A stretch of DNA of 48,466 bases, taken from an uncultured Flavobacteriales bacterium. Its GTDB lineage: Bacteria > Bacteroidota > Bacteroidia > Flavobacteriales_D > Sanyastnellaceae. Shown here in pieces: positions 9,245 through 16,486 of the stretch. Under the pieces are notes generated by a model that was not told the origin of the DNA, searched no databases, and saw nothing but the letters and a program-made list of their open reading frames with translations. Position 1 is the first letter of the stretch. Each line of letters opens with the position of its first letter. The stretch covers positions 1 to 48,466 of the forward strand of contig CALKFF010000008.1 of the NCBI GenBank assembly GCA_938084585.1, given 5' to 3'. The translations under genes were made by a program, and so were the position numbers.

Positions 9245-9275
9245 TTTGGGTTTTTCAAAAATTCATCTATCTTCG
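9245..9275 (+). promoter_or_regulatory. Promoter of the cysteine operon (TTTG-N19-TATCTTCG)
   Basis: TTTG at 9245-9248 and TATCTTCG at 9268-9275 are separated by exactly 19 bases, the canonical spacing of Bacteroidota sigma-ABfr promoters. It is the best two-element promoter in the window. The -7 element ends four bases before the ATG of the Cys-rich leader peptide, so transcription should start at or next to that ATG and the sORF should be leaderless. Confidence 0.7.
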
Positions 9276-9279
9276 TTTC

Positions 9280-9354
9280 ATGACGATGACCACAAACATG
9301 TGTTGTTGCTGCAACTGTCCGACGGACAGGGGCCGCTTGCGCATGCGTGGATAA
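9280..9354 (+). CDS. Cysteine-rich leader peptide (24 aa), attenuator sORF
   Basis: The peptide reads MTMTTNMCCCCNCPTDRGRL followed by RMRG. Five of 24 codons are Cys, at positions 8-11 and 13 (TGT TGT TGC TGC AAC TGT). It lies between the promoter and an intrinsic terminator, directly before a cysteine synthase operon, the classic layout of a translation-controlled attenuator. The start at 9280 is supported by the -7 element four bases upstream. The stop at 9352-9354 is 24 bases before the terminator stem, so a ribosome finishing the peptide would not block the terminator. Stalling on Cys codons when Cys-tRNA is scarce would cover strand 1 of a hairpin (9315-9320). The peptide itself probably has no further role. 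Confidence 0.8.
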   Translation: MTMTTNMCCCCNCPTDRGRLRMRG

Positions 9355-9412
9355 AGTCAACTTCAAACGCAACCTCAGGAAGCCCTCGTTCGTAACGGGG
9401 GCTTCTTTTTTT
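9315..9412 (+). promoter_or_regulatory. Transcription attenuator with alternative hairpins (cysteine-responsive)
   Basis: Strand 1 CTGTCC (9315-9320) and strand 2 GGACAG (9324-9329) form a perfect 6-bp hairpin with a 3-base loop that overlaps the last Cys codon. Strand 3 (9379-9390) and strand 4 (9394-9405) form the terminator. An imperfect antiterminator is possible between 9329-9338 (GGGG and GCTT separated by CC) and 9380-9387 (AAGC followed by CCTC): eight pairs, one of them G-U, with a 2-base bulge. A ribosome stalled at 9301-9312 would hide strand 1 and free strand 2 to pair with strand 3. The hairpins are seen directly; the switching is inferred. Confidence 0.65.
9379..9412 (+). terminator. 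Intrinsic terminator in the cys leader
   Basis: A 12-bp stem (GAAGCCCTCGTT with AACGGGGGCTTC, one T-G wobble), a 3-base CGT loop and seven Ts (9406-9412) end 13 bases before the cysM ATG. A strong terminator in front of an operon's first enzyme gene and behind a translated leader is only sensible as an attenuator, although termination of the upstream rodA transcript would be a side effect. Confidence 0.85.
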
Positions 9413-9425
9413 ATTCCATTTTCCG

Positions 9426-10355
9426 ATGACCGCCACACTTCTTGACCCCAGAATTTCCGCCCTTGACGAATTGCGTTGGCAAGTCGGCAACACCCCGTTG
9501 CACCGCATCGTGCACCTGAACCCCAAGCCCGAGGTGGAGGTGTATGCCAAACTGGAGTGGCAACAATTCGGCGGAAGCGTGAAGGCGCGTCCTGCCTACA
9601 ACATCCTTTGGAATGCCCTGGCCTCGGGCGCCCTCAAAGGTCGCCGGTTGTTGGACGCGTCGTCCGGCAACACAGGCATCGCCTACGCCATCTTCGCCGC
9701 GGCGGCAGGCATTCCGGTCACGTTGTGCGTCCCGGAGAATGCCTCGAAAGAACGCAAACAAATTCTTCGCTCCTTGGGCGTGGAGCTCGTGCTCACCAGC
9801 CCGTACGAGGGCACCGACGGGGCCCAGGAAGTGGCCCGGGCCATGTCTTTGGCCCACCCGGAGAAGTACCACTACGTGGACCAGTACAGCAACGAAGCCA
9901 ACTGGAAGGCCCACTTCGAGCACACGGCGCCTGAGATCTGGAACGAGACCCGCGGTGAAATCACCCACTTTGTGGCGGGCCTCGGCACCACAGGCACCTT
10001 CACCGGCACAGGCCGTGGTCTGAAAAAATTCAACCCTGACATCGAGTTGGTGGCCTTGCAACCTGAAACGGCCCTGCACGGGCTGGAGGGCTGGAAGCAC
10101 CTTGAGACCGCCCGCGTGCCCAAGATCTACGACCACACCATCCAAGACCGCACCATGCTCGTCTCCACCACGGAGAGCTACGACATGATTGTGCGCGCCG
10201 CGAAAGAAGAAGGCCTGTTGCTGAGTCCATCTGCGGCGGCGAACCTCGCCGGGGCCCTTCGCGTGGCCGAGTCGCTGGACGAAGGGGTTGTGGTGACCGT
10301 CTTGGCCGACGACGCCTCCAAGTACAGCGACGTGTTGGACCAACTGATGCCTTGA
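9426..10355 (+). CDS. cysM: PLP-dependent cysteine synthase, CysM/CysO-dependent type
   Basis: This is a 309-residue fold-type II PLP enzyme of the cysteine synthase family. PLP is expected on K53 in GGSVKARPA; the substrate loop SGNTG is at 80-84 and the phosphate cradle GLGTTGT at 185-191. The stretch ITHFVAGLGTTGT and the C-terminal ADDASKY resemble Mycobacterium tuberculosis CysM, which uses O-phosphoserine and CysO-thiocarboxylate instead of O-acetylserine and sulfide. The neighbours support that reading: a JAMM peptidase, a CysO-like carrier and a MoeB-rhodanese protein follow. Acceptor specificity cannot be decided from sequence alone. Expression should be governed by the Cys attenuator 13 bases upstream. 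The JAMM gene starts two bases after its stop. Confidence 0.88.
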   Translation: MTATLLDPRISALDELRWQVGNTPLHRIVHLNPKPEVEVYAKLEWQQFGGSVKARPAYNILWNALASGALKGRRLLDASSGNTGIAYAIFAAAAGIPVTLCVPENASKERKQILRSLGVELVLTSPYEGTDGAQEVARAMSLAHPEKYHYVDQYSNEANWKAHFEHTAPEIWNETRGEITHFVAGLGTTGTFTGTGRGLKKFNPDIELVALQPETALHGLEGWKHLETARVPKIYDHTIQDRTMLVSTTESYDMIVRAAKEEGLLLSPSAAANLAGALRVAESLDEGVVVTVLADDASKYSDVLDQLMP

Positions 10356-10357
10356 CC

Positions 10358-10798
10358 ATGTTGCAGCTTGACATCCAACCCGACGTCCTGGAACGCATGA
10401 CTTCCCACGCCGAAGCGGCCTTCCCCAACGAATGCTGCGGCTTCTTTTATGGCGCCGAGGAAGAAGGCAAGCGGGTCATCACGGCGACCACGGCGGTGGA
10501 CAACCACAAAGAAGGCGACCAACGCAGGCGGTTTGAAATCTCCGATGTGGACTACATGAAGGCCGAACGACACGCGGCCAAGGAAGGCCTGACCCTCTTG
10601 GGCGTGTACCACAGCCATCCCCTGCATCCGGCCATTCCAAGCGAACACGACCTCGCTGTGGCCATGCCCTTTTTCAGCTACCTCATCGTCAGCGTGCAAC
10701 CGGAGGGCACCGCCCACGTGCGCAGTTGGCAACTCGACGACTCCCGCACCTTTCAAGAAGAACCCCTGGTGACGCTGCCCGACGCGTGGCGCGTTTGA
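10358..10798 (+). CDS. mec: JAMM/MPN+ zinc metallopeptidase, Mec+-like
   Basis: The 146-residue protein has a complete JAMM motif: the upstream Glu E25 (NECCGF) and H85-x-H87-x7-S95-x2-D98 (HSHP followed by SEHD). The family includes Mec+, which releases cysteine from the CysO-cysteine adduct, and QbsD/HcyD-type peptidases that trim C-terminal extensions from sulfur carriers. Both jobs are plausible here, because the carrier encoded next has six residues after GG. The ATG at 10358 is preferred over an in-frame TTG at 10352 that lies inside the cysM end. The gene is two bases behind cysM and 33 bases ahead of the carrier gene, in one operon. Confidence 0.88.
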   Translation: MLQLDIQPDVLERMTSHAEAAFPNECCGFFYGAEEEGKRVITATTAVDNHKEGDQRRRFEISDVDYMKAERHAAKEGLTLLGVYHSHPLHPAIPSEHDLAVAMPFFSYLIVSVQPEGTAHVRSWQLDDSRTFQEEPLVTLPDAWRV

Positions 10799-10831
10799 CC
10801 TGCAAGCCCCAAATCTGACAACACATTCATC

Positions 10832-11122
10832 ATGCCCACATTGATCATCCCCACCCCCTTGCGCAAATTCACCGACGGCCAAGGCACCTTCTCGGCGCCG
10901 GCGGACACCGTCAAATCCCTGCTGGCCAGCCTTGCGGAAGCGCACCCAGGACTGAAGCCACACCTCTTTGAGGACTCTGGCGCGTTGCGCAGTTTCATCC
11001 GGGTCTACGTCGGCGACGAAGACATTCACGCCCTTCAAGGAGAGGACACCCCGCTGGACGGGCGGGACGACGTGAGCATCATTCCCGCCATTGCCGGCGG
11101 CGTGGGTCGTTCCATCCTTTGA
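10832..11122 (+). CDS. cysO: CysO-like ubiquitin-fold sulfur carrier with C-terminal extension
   Basis: This is a 96-residue MoaD/ThiS-family protein. The N-terminal TLIIPTPLRKFT and the end DDVSIIPAIAGG closely resemble mycobacterial CysO, which is thiocarboxylated on its terminal Gly and donates sulfur to CysM. Unlike that protein, GG (89-90) is not terminal: VGRSIL (91-96) follows. The carrier therefore appears to be a proprotein that must be cut after GG before the MoeB-type enzyme can adenylate it. The neighbouring JAMM peptidase is the obvious candidate. The reading frame and stop (TGA at 11120-11122) are clear, and the adjacent activating enzyme starts ten bases later. A MoaD role in molybdopterin synthesis is less likely given the neighbours. 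Confidence 0.87.
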   Translation: MPTLIIPTPLRKFTDGQGTFSAPADTVKSLLASLAEAHPGLKPHLFEDSGALRSFIRVYVGDEDIHALQGEDTPLDGRDDVSIIPAIAGGVGRSIL

Positions 11123-11132
11123 CCTGACCGAG

Positions 11133-12296
11133 ATGGACCACGTGCAATTCAGCAAAGAGGAGCTCGAGCGCTACAGCCGGCACCTCATCATTCCAGAATT
11201 CAACATTGAGGGGCAGCGCAAGCTCAAGGCTTCCAGCGTCCTGGTGATTGGATCTGGCGGGTTGGGCTCCCCCCTGCTCCTTTACCTGGCCGCGGCCGGC
11301 GTGGGGCGCATCGGGGTGGTGGACTTCGACACGGTCGACGCCAGCAACCTTCAACGCCAGGTCCTCTTTGGGGTGCAGTCCGTGGGGCAGCCCAAGGCGG
11401 AAGCCGCCAAGGCACGGCTGGCCTCGTTGAACCCGCACATCGAAATCGACGTGCACAACACCAAATTCACAAGCGACAACGCCCGTGAATTGGTTCGGCA
11501 ATACGACATCGTGGCGGACGGGACGGACAACTTTCCTACCCGATACCTCGTGAACGACGCATGCGTGCTGGAAGGCAAGGTGAACGTGTACGCCAGCATT
11601 TACCGGTTTGAGGGACAGGCCTCGGTGTTCAACCAACTCCTGCCAGACGGGAATCGGGGGCCCAACTACAGGGACCTGTTTCCCTCGCCGCCCCCTCCCG
11701 GCCTTGTTCCGAGCTGTGCTGAAGGTGGCGTGATCGGTGTCTTGCCAGGCATCTTGGGGTCGCTCCAAGCCCTGGAGGTGCTCAAGGTCATTTCTGGCGT
11801 GGGCGACACGCTGAGCGGCCGGCTGTTTTTGTTTGACGCCACCACCTTCACCACACGCACGATGAAGGTGCGGAAGGACCCGCGCAACCCGCTGAACGGG
11901 GAAAACCCCACCCAAACCGACCTCATCGACTACGAGCAGTTTTGCGGCGTGGGGGTGCCGGCGGCCCAAGAACGCGACGTGCAAGAAATCGACGTCCACA
12001 CCTTGAAGGCCTGGCAAGACGAGGGCAAAACGCATGTCCTCATTGACGTGCGGGAGCCCTATGAATTTGGCATTGCAGAAATGGGGGGCGACTTGGTGCC
12101 CTTGGCCACTGTGGTCGAAAGCACCGCCCGGATCCCCAAGGACGTGCCTGTGGTGGTTCACTGCCGCTCAGGCGTGCGAAGCGCCAAGGCCATCCGGCAA
12201 CTGGAAGACGCCCACGGCTACACCAACTTGGTCAACCTCCGTGGGGGCATCCTGGGTTGGCAAGAACACATTGATTCGTCGCTCGCCCGCTATTGA
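11133..12296 (+). CDS. moeZ: MoeB/ThiF-type activating enzyme fused to rhodanese (MoeZ-like)
   Basis: The protein has 387 residues: an adenylating ThiF/MoeB domain (about 1-260) joined to a rhodanese domain (about 282-385). The nucleotide loop GSGGLGS is at 40-46, DGTDNF at 129-134, the conserved SCAEGG Cys is C195, and the persulfide-carrying rhodanese Cys is C344 in HCRSGVR. It should adenylate the carrier's C-terminal Gly and transfer sulfur to form the thiocarboxylate, as MoeZ does for CysO. The four zinc-binding cysteines of typical MoeB/MoeZ proteins are absent (N178/D181 and N252/N255 stand in their place). The start at 11133 fits the family N-terminus; the frame upstream of it overlaps the carrier gene. 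It may also serve molybdopterin or thiamine carriers. Confidence 0.92.
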   Translation: MDHVQFSKEELERYSRHLIIPEFNIEGQRKLKASSVLVIGSGGLGSPLLLYLAAAGVGRIGVVDFDTVDASNLQRQVLFGVQSVGQPKAEAAKARLASLNPHIEIDVHNTKFTSDNARELVRQYDIVADGTDNFPTRYLVNDACVLEGKVNVYASIYRFEGQASVFNQLLPDGNRGPNYRDLFPSPPPPGLVPSCAEGGVIGVLPGILGSLQALEVLKVISGVGDTLSGRLFLFDATTFTTRTMKVRKDPRNPLNGENPTQTDLIDYEQFCGVGVPAAQERDVQEIDVHTLKAWQDEGKTHVLIDVREPYEFGIAEMGGDLVPLATVVESTARIPKDVPVVVHCRSGVRSAKAIRQLEDAHGYTNLVNLRGGILGWQEHIDSSLARY

Positions 12297-12329
12297 GCGG
12301 AGTTTGGCACGGTCTATGAATTGAAGAGA

Positions 12330-12366
12330 GAAGCGTCGCGAGAAGGTTTTGGTTTGTCGACGCTTC
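12330..12366 (+). repeat. 9-bp perfect inverted repeat downstream of moeZ
   Basis: GAAGCGTCG (12330-12338) and CGACGCTTC (12358-12366) are perfect complements separated by 19 bases. The repeat sits between the moeZ stop and the terminator. It may be a 3'-UTR hairpin protecting the cys mRNA or part of a small RNA. No function can be assigned. Confidence 0.5.
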
Positions 12367-12377
12367 AGGTTGAAGCA

Positions 12378-12413
12378 AGCGGGGCCCCCATCTGGGAGCC
12401 CCGCTTTGTTGTT
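12378..12413 (+). terminator. Terminator of the cysteine operon
   Basis: An 8-bp GC-rich stem (AGCGGGGC with GCCCCGCT), one mismatch and a further 4-bp stem around a TC loop are followed by TTTGTTGTTT on the plus strand. It sits between convergent moeZ and sucB. The minus strand lacks a good T tract, so it mainly serves the cys operon. Confidence 0.75.
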
Positions 12414-12430
12414 TCGAAAGGTTTGGAAGC

Positions 12431-13693
12431 TCAGAGCCCGAGCAGCACTTCGGTTGGGGTCTTTCCCCCAAAGAGCATGCGCTCCGGGTTCTCGATCATC
12501 TCTTTCACCATGTACAAGAAGCCGACGCTTTCCTTGCCGTCCACAATGCGGTGGTCGTAGCTGAGCGCGACGTACATGATGGGGCGAATTTCCACTTTGC
12601 CGTCGATGGCCACAGGTCGTTCCACGATGTTGTGCATGCCCAAAATGGCGCTTTGCGGCGGGTTGATGATGGGCGTCGACAACATGGAACCAAACACCCC
12701 ACCGTTGGTGATTGTGAATGTCCCGCCTTGCATCTCGTCCACGGTCAACTCCCCGTCTCGCGCCCGAATCGCCAAACGCTTGATTTCCGCCTCGATTTCA
12801 GACAGGCTCATGGTTTCGGCGTTGCGAACCACGGGCACCATCAAGCCTTTGGGGGAACTCACCGCGATGCAGATGTCCGCGTAGTCGTGGTAGATGAGCT
12901 CCTTGCCGTCGATTTGGGCGTTGATGGCTGGGAACTCGGCGAGCGCCGTGGTCACCGCCTTGGTGAAGAAGCCCATGAACCCAAGGCCCACGCCAAATTG
13001 CTCCTTGAAGGCGTCCTTGTGCTTCTTGCGCAAGTCCATGACCGGCTTCATGTCCACCTCGTTGAAGGTGGTCAACATCGCGGTCTCGTTCTTCACGGAG
13101 ACCAAACGCTCGGCCACCTTCCGGCGCAACATGCTCATCTTCTCCCGGCGCGTCTCGCGGCTGCCCTCCCAGCCTGAACGGACGTTCGATGCGTCGAAGC
13201 CTGCGGCCAAGGCGGCAAGCACATCTTGCTTCAACACGCGGCCGTCGCGGCCCGTGCCCTGCACAGAGCCCGCGGGCAATCCCGCGTCTGCCATGGCCTT
13301 GCGCGCCGCGGGCGAAGCATGTCCCGCCACGTGACCCGCGGCCGCAGGGGCGGGCGCTGGCTTGGGAGCTGCAGGAGCTGGGGCCGCAGGGGCAGCAGCA
13401 GCAGCAGCCGGAGCCGGGGCGGGCGCTGGGGCCGGCGCGCCCGCAGGGCGCTCGGCTTCGGTGTTGATCAGGCAGCACACGCCACCCACCGGCACCACGT
13501 CGCCTTCTTCAGATTTCAACGTGATGACGCCAGCAGCTTCTGCCGGCAATTCCAACGTCGCCTTGTCAGAATCCACTTCTGCAATGGCTTGGTCCTTTTC
13601 GACGTAGTCGCCGTCAGACACGAGCCATGCTGCGATTTCGACTTCAGAGATGCTCTCCCCAGGGCTGGGGACTTTCATTTCAAGGATGGGCAT
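12431..13693 (-). CDS. sucB: 2-oxoglutarate dehydrogenase E2, dihydrolipoyl succinyltransferase
   Basis: SucB transfers the succinyl group from E1 through lipoyl-lysine to CoA in the TCA cycle. The 420 residues comprise one lipoyl domain (1-75, lipoylated K44 in DSDKA), a long Ala-Pro swinging linker (about 83-125), a peripheral subunit-binding domain (about 126-165, ASPAARKAM and [13 protein letters not shown]), and the catalytic domain (about 185-420). The catalytic domain has the active-site DHRIVDG (H381, D385). It follows sucA by 27 bases in one operon. The E3 subunit gene (lpd) is not in this operon but lies about 7 kb away on the other strand. Alternating GCAGCAGC and GGCGCC tracts in the linker are simple-sequence DNA, not a mobile repeat. 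Confidence 0.96.
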   Translation of the reverse strand: MPILEMKVPSPGESISEVEIAAWLVSDGDYVEKDQAIAEVDSDKATLELPAEAAGVITLKSEEGDVVPVGGVCCLINTEAERPAGAPAPAPAPAPAAAAAAPAAPAPAAPKPAPAPAAAGHVAGHASPAARKAMADAGLPAGSVQGTGRDGRVLKQDVLAALAAGFDASNVRSGWEGSRETRREKMSMLRRKVAERLVSVKNETAMLTTFNEVDMKPVMDLRKKHKDAFKEQFGVGLGFMGFFTKAVTTALAEFPAINAQIDGKELIYHDYADICIAVSSPKGLMVPVVRNAETMSLSEIEAEIKRLAIRARDGELTVDEMQGGTFTITNGGVFGSMLSTPIINPPQSAILGMHNIVERPVAIDGKVEIRPIMYVALSYDHRIVDGKESVGFLYMVKEMIENPERMLFGGKTPTEVLLGL

Positions 13694-13720
13694 GGGTCTA
13701 GATCGTTGCTGAGGTGAAGG

Positions 13721-16438
13721 TCAAAATTTCGCCATCGCCACCACTTCTTCAAGCAGGGCGTCGTGTCGTTGTTGGTGAACGGCCGGAGAACCCGAGGCCG
13801 GGCTGGCGCTCGCGCCGCGCCCGACGTACTGGACGTTCGCGTGGCCGTGGATGTGAAATTGCTCGTGCATGAAGCTCCAAGCCCCCATGTTTCGGGGCTC
13901 TTCCTGAAGCCACACCACCTTGGGGTTGCCGTGACGGCCGATGGCTTGGGCCACCGCATCCGCCGGGTACGGGTGAAGTTGTTCCACGCGGACCACAGCC
14001 ATGTTTTTGGGCGCCTTGTCCCCAAACTTCTCCAGCAAGTCGTAGTACACCTTGCCAGAACACAGGACCACCACCTCGGCGCCTTTCTTGGCCTTGGGGT
14101 CGTCGATGACTTCTTGGAATCCACCGGTGCTCAAGTCCGACATGGACGACACCGCCTTGGGGTAACGGAGGAGCTTCTTGGGGGTGAACACCACAAGCGG
14201 CTTTCGGAAGGGGCGGTGCACCTGGCGGCGCAACACGTGGAACATGTTGGCAGGCGTGGTGCAGTTGGCGACAATCAGGTTGTCCCCACTTCCGAGCTGA
14301 AGGAAACGCTCCATGCGGCCGCTGCTGTGCTCTGACCCCATGCCTTCGTAGCCGTGGGGAAGCAACAAGGTCAGGCCGTTCATGGTGCGCCACTTGTCTT
14401 CTCCGGCGCTCAGGAACTGGTCCCACATGATTTGGGCTCCGTTGTTGAAGTCCCCAAACTGCGCCTCCCAGATCGTGAGGCCGTCCGGTTGCGCAAAGGC
14501 GTACCCGTATTCAAACCCGCTCACGGCGTATTCCGAAAGCAAGCTGTTGTAAATCTGGAGTTTCGCCTGGTCCTTGCTGAGGTGGTTGAGCATGATCAAC
14601 TCTTCCTCGCTGTCTTCGGTCTTGACCACGGCGTGGCGGTGGGAGAACGTCCCACGCTCCACGTCCTGTCCGCTGATGCGCACGGGGTGCCCCTCGTCGA
14701 GGAGGGTCGCGTAAGCCAATTTCTCACCCATGGCCCAGTCGAGCTCGTCGCGTTCGACCATGGCCAAGCGGTCCTTCATGAGCTTTTTGACCTTGCGGAA
14801 GAAGTTCTTGTCGTCCGGCAACGTGCTCATGCGTGTCGCCAAATCGACCAGTTTCTTCTTCGCCACTCCGGTCTTGGGCGACGACGTCAATTCTTGTTCT
14901 TCGGCAGGCCGGTAGTTTTCCCAGAGTTCGCTCAAGAAGTCGTCCACCACGGACAATTCCATGGACTTGGCTTCCTCGAATCCGGCCGCCATGGCCTCGC
15001 CCAGCGCCGTCTTCATGGCGTCCGCGTCCTCGGCGGTCACCGAGCCGTCGGCCAGGAGCTTCTGGAGGTAGATCTCCCGCGGAGACGGGTGGGCCCCAAT
15101 GGCCTTGTACAACTTGGGCTGGGTGAACTTGGGTTCGTCGCCTTCATTGTGGCCGTACTTCCGGTAGCCCAACAGGTCGATGAACACGTCGCGCTGGAAC
15201 GTTTGGCGGTAATCCAAGGCGATGTTCATCACTTGGACCACGGCCTCCACGTCGTCGGCGTTCACGTGAAAGACCAACCCTTGGGTGACCTTGGCCACGT
15301 CGGTGCAATAGGTCGACGTTCGTGCGTCGAGGTAGTTGGTGGTGAAGCCCACTTGGTTGTTCACCACAAGGTGCACGGTGCCGCCCGTGCGGTAGCCGTC
15401 CAAGCCAGCCATTTGGGCCACCTCGTACACCACACCCTGGCCTGCGATGGCCGCGTCGCCGTGGATAAGGATGGGCAAGACGCTGGCTTCGTCGCCGCCG
15501 TGGGCGTCGATGCGTGCCCGGGCGATGCCTTCCACCACGGGATCCACCGCCTCGAGGTGCGAGGGGTTGGGGGCCAAGGTGATGGTCACTTCTTCGCCGG
15601 TGTCCGCCACTTGCTTGCGCGAGTAGCCGAGGTGGTACTTGACGTCGCCGTCAAAAAGCCCGTCGTCGTCGTACGCTTTGCCTTCAAACTCGCTGAAGAT
15701 GTTGGCGTAGGGCTTGCCCAAAATGTGCGCCAACGTGCTCAAACGGCCCCGGTGCGCCATGCCAATCACCACTTCCTTCACGCCGCGCGTGGTGCCAGAC
15801 TCGATCATGGCGTCCAAGGCCGGAATCAAGCTTTCCCCGCCTTCAAGCGAGAAGCGCTTTTGGCCCACAAATTTCTTCTGCAAGAACTCCTCGAACAACG
15901 TCGCCTGGCTGATCTTCTTCAACACGTGCTTGCGGCCCTTCGCATCCAAGCGCGGGCGGTTGACCAACTCGATGCGGTCGCGGATCCAAGCCAAGCGCTC
16001 CGGCTGGCGGATGTACATGTACTCGATCCCGATCGATTCGCAATACGTCGCCTCGAGGTGCGCCACGATGTCCTTCAACGTTGCAGGCCCCAATCCCACT
16101 TCGCTGCCAGCTTGAAACACAGTGTTCAAGTCGGCCTCGCTCAGGTCGAATTGCGCCAAATCCAGGGTGGGCAGGTAGGTCCGTCGGGCCCGCACGGGGT
16201 TCGTTTGGGTGAAGAGGTGTCCCCGGCTGCGGTACCCGTGGATCAAGTCCAACACCTTGAACTCCTTCAAGGTCGCTGGAGACGCGGCATCTTCGCCGTA
16301 CTGGGCGCGGCTCAGGTCAAATCCGGCAAAAAAAAGTCGCCACGAGCGGTCCACCGATTCGGGGTCCTGCAGGTAACGAGCGTACATGGCATCGAGAGCA
16401 CCAGGTTCGGCGTTGCTCAAAAAAGAAAGAGGGTCCAT
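13721..16438 (-). CDS. sucA: 2-oxoglutarate dehydrogenase E1 component
   Basis: SucA is the thiamine-diphosphate E1 enzyme that decarboxylates 2-oxoglutarate and succinylates the lipoyl group of SucB. The 905 residues are typical. The N-terminal segment (MDPLSFLSNAEPGALDAMYA) is the region that contacts E2/E3. The HRGRLSTLAHILGKPY motif, the ThDP-binding GDAAIAGQGVVYE region and VNNQVGFTTN are all conserved. The C-terminal transketolase-like part includes SEHSSGRMERFLQ. It is first in the sucA-sucB operon, with a -7 element 24 bases upstream of the ATG. Confidence 0.97.
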   Translation of the reverse strand: MDPLSFLSNAEPGALDAMYARYLQDPESVDRSWRLFFAGFDLSRAQYGEDAASPATLKEFKVLDLIHGYRSRGHLFTQTNPVRARRTYLPTLDLAQFDLSEADLNTVFQAGSEVGLGPATLKDIVAHLEATYCESIGIEYMYIRQPERLAWIRDRIELVNRPRLDAKGRKHVLKKISQATLFEEFLQKKFVGQKRFSLEGGESLIPALDAMIESGTTRGVKEVVIGMAHRGRLSTLAHILGKPYANIFSEFEGKAYDDDGLFDGDVKYHLGYSRKQVADTGEEVTITLAPNPSHLEAVDPVVEGIARARIDAHGGDEASVLPILIHGDAAIAGQGVVYEVAQMAGLDGYRTGGTVHLVVNNQVGFTTNYLDARTSTYCTDVAKVTQGLVFHVNADDVEAVVQVMNIALDYRQTFQRDVFIDLLGYRKYGHNEGDEPKFTQPKLYKAIGAHPSPREIYLQKLLADGSVTAEDADAMKTALGEAMAAGFEEAKSMELSVVDDFLSELWENYRPAEEQELTSSPKTGVAKKKLVDLATRMSTLPDDKNFFRKVKKLMKDRLAMVERDELDWAMGEKLAYATLLDEGHPVRISGQDVERGTFSHRHAVVKTEDSEEELIMLNHLSKDQAKLQIYNSLLSEYAVSGFEYGYAFAQPDGLTIWEAQFGDFNNGAQIMWDQFLSAGEDKWRTMNGLTLLLPHGYEGMGSEHSSGRMERFLQLGSGDNLIVANCTTPANMFHVLRRQVHRPFRKPLVVFTPKKLLRYPKAVSSMSDLSTGGFQEVIDDPKAKKGAEVVVLCSGKVYYDLLEKFGDKAPKNMAVVRVEQLHPYPADAVAQAIGRHGNPKVVWLQEEPRNMGAWSFMHEQFHIHGHANVQYVGRGASASPASGSPAVHQQRHDALLEEVVAMAKF

Positions 16439-16462
16439 GAGGACAGGGGCGTTTTGCGCGCA

Positions 16463-16470
16463 TAAAGATA
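16463..16470 (-). promoter_or_regulatory. -7 element for sucAB
   Basis: On the minus strand this reads TATCTTTA, one base from TAnnTTTG. It lies 24 bases before the sucA ATG and would give a leader of about 20 nt. It is flanked by GGGCG and CGCCC, a small inverted repeat around the element. No -33 TTTG is visible. Confidence 0.45.
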
Positions 16471-16486
16471 CGCCCGGCTTCGCGAA

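Noticed and set aside
8518-9279. Long plus-strand frame running into the Cys-rich peptide
   Set aside because: Most of it is a shifted frame inside rodA. Only the last 24 codons follow a promoter and are credible as an independent sORF.
9339-9348. GCGCATGCG palindrome inside the Cys leader
   Set aside because: The palindrome is short, lies within coding sequence and has no repeat elsewhere in the leader. It was not treated as an operator; the longer hairpins explain the region better.
10352-10357. TTG start for the JAMM peptidase
   Set aside because: It overlaps the cysM stop and adds only two residues. The ATG at 10358 is more usual.
13340-13440. GCAGCAGC-type and GGCGCC-type short repeats
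   Set aside because: They encode the Ala-Pro linker of SucB. Simple-sequence codon repeats explain them, and there is no sign of a mobile element.
14354-16465. 703-codon open frame on the plus strand
   Set aside because: It is antisense to sucA, whose motifs and length are unambiguous. The translated product has no domain-like pattern. Long antisense frames are expected at this GC content.
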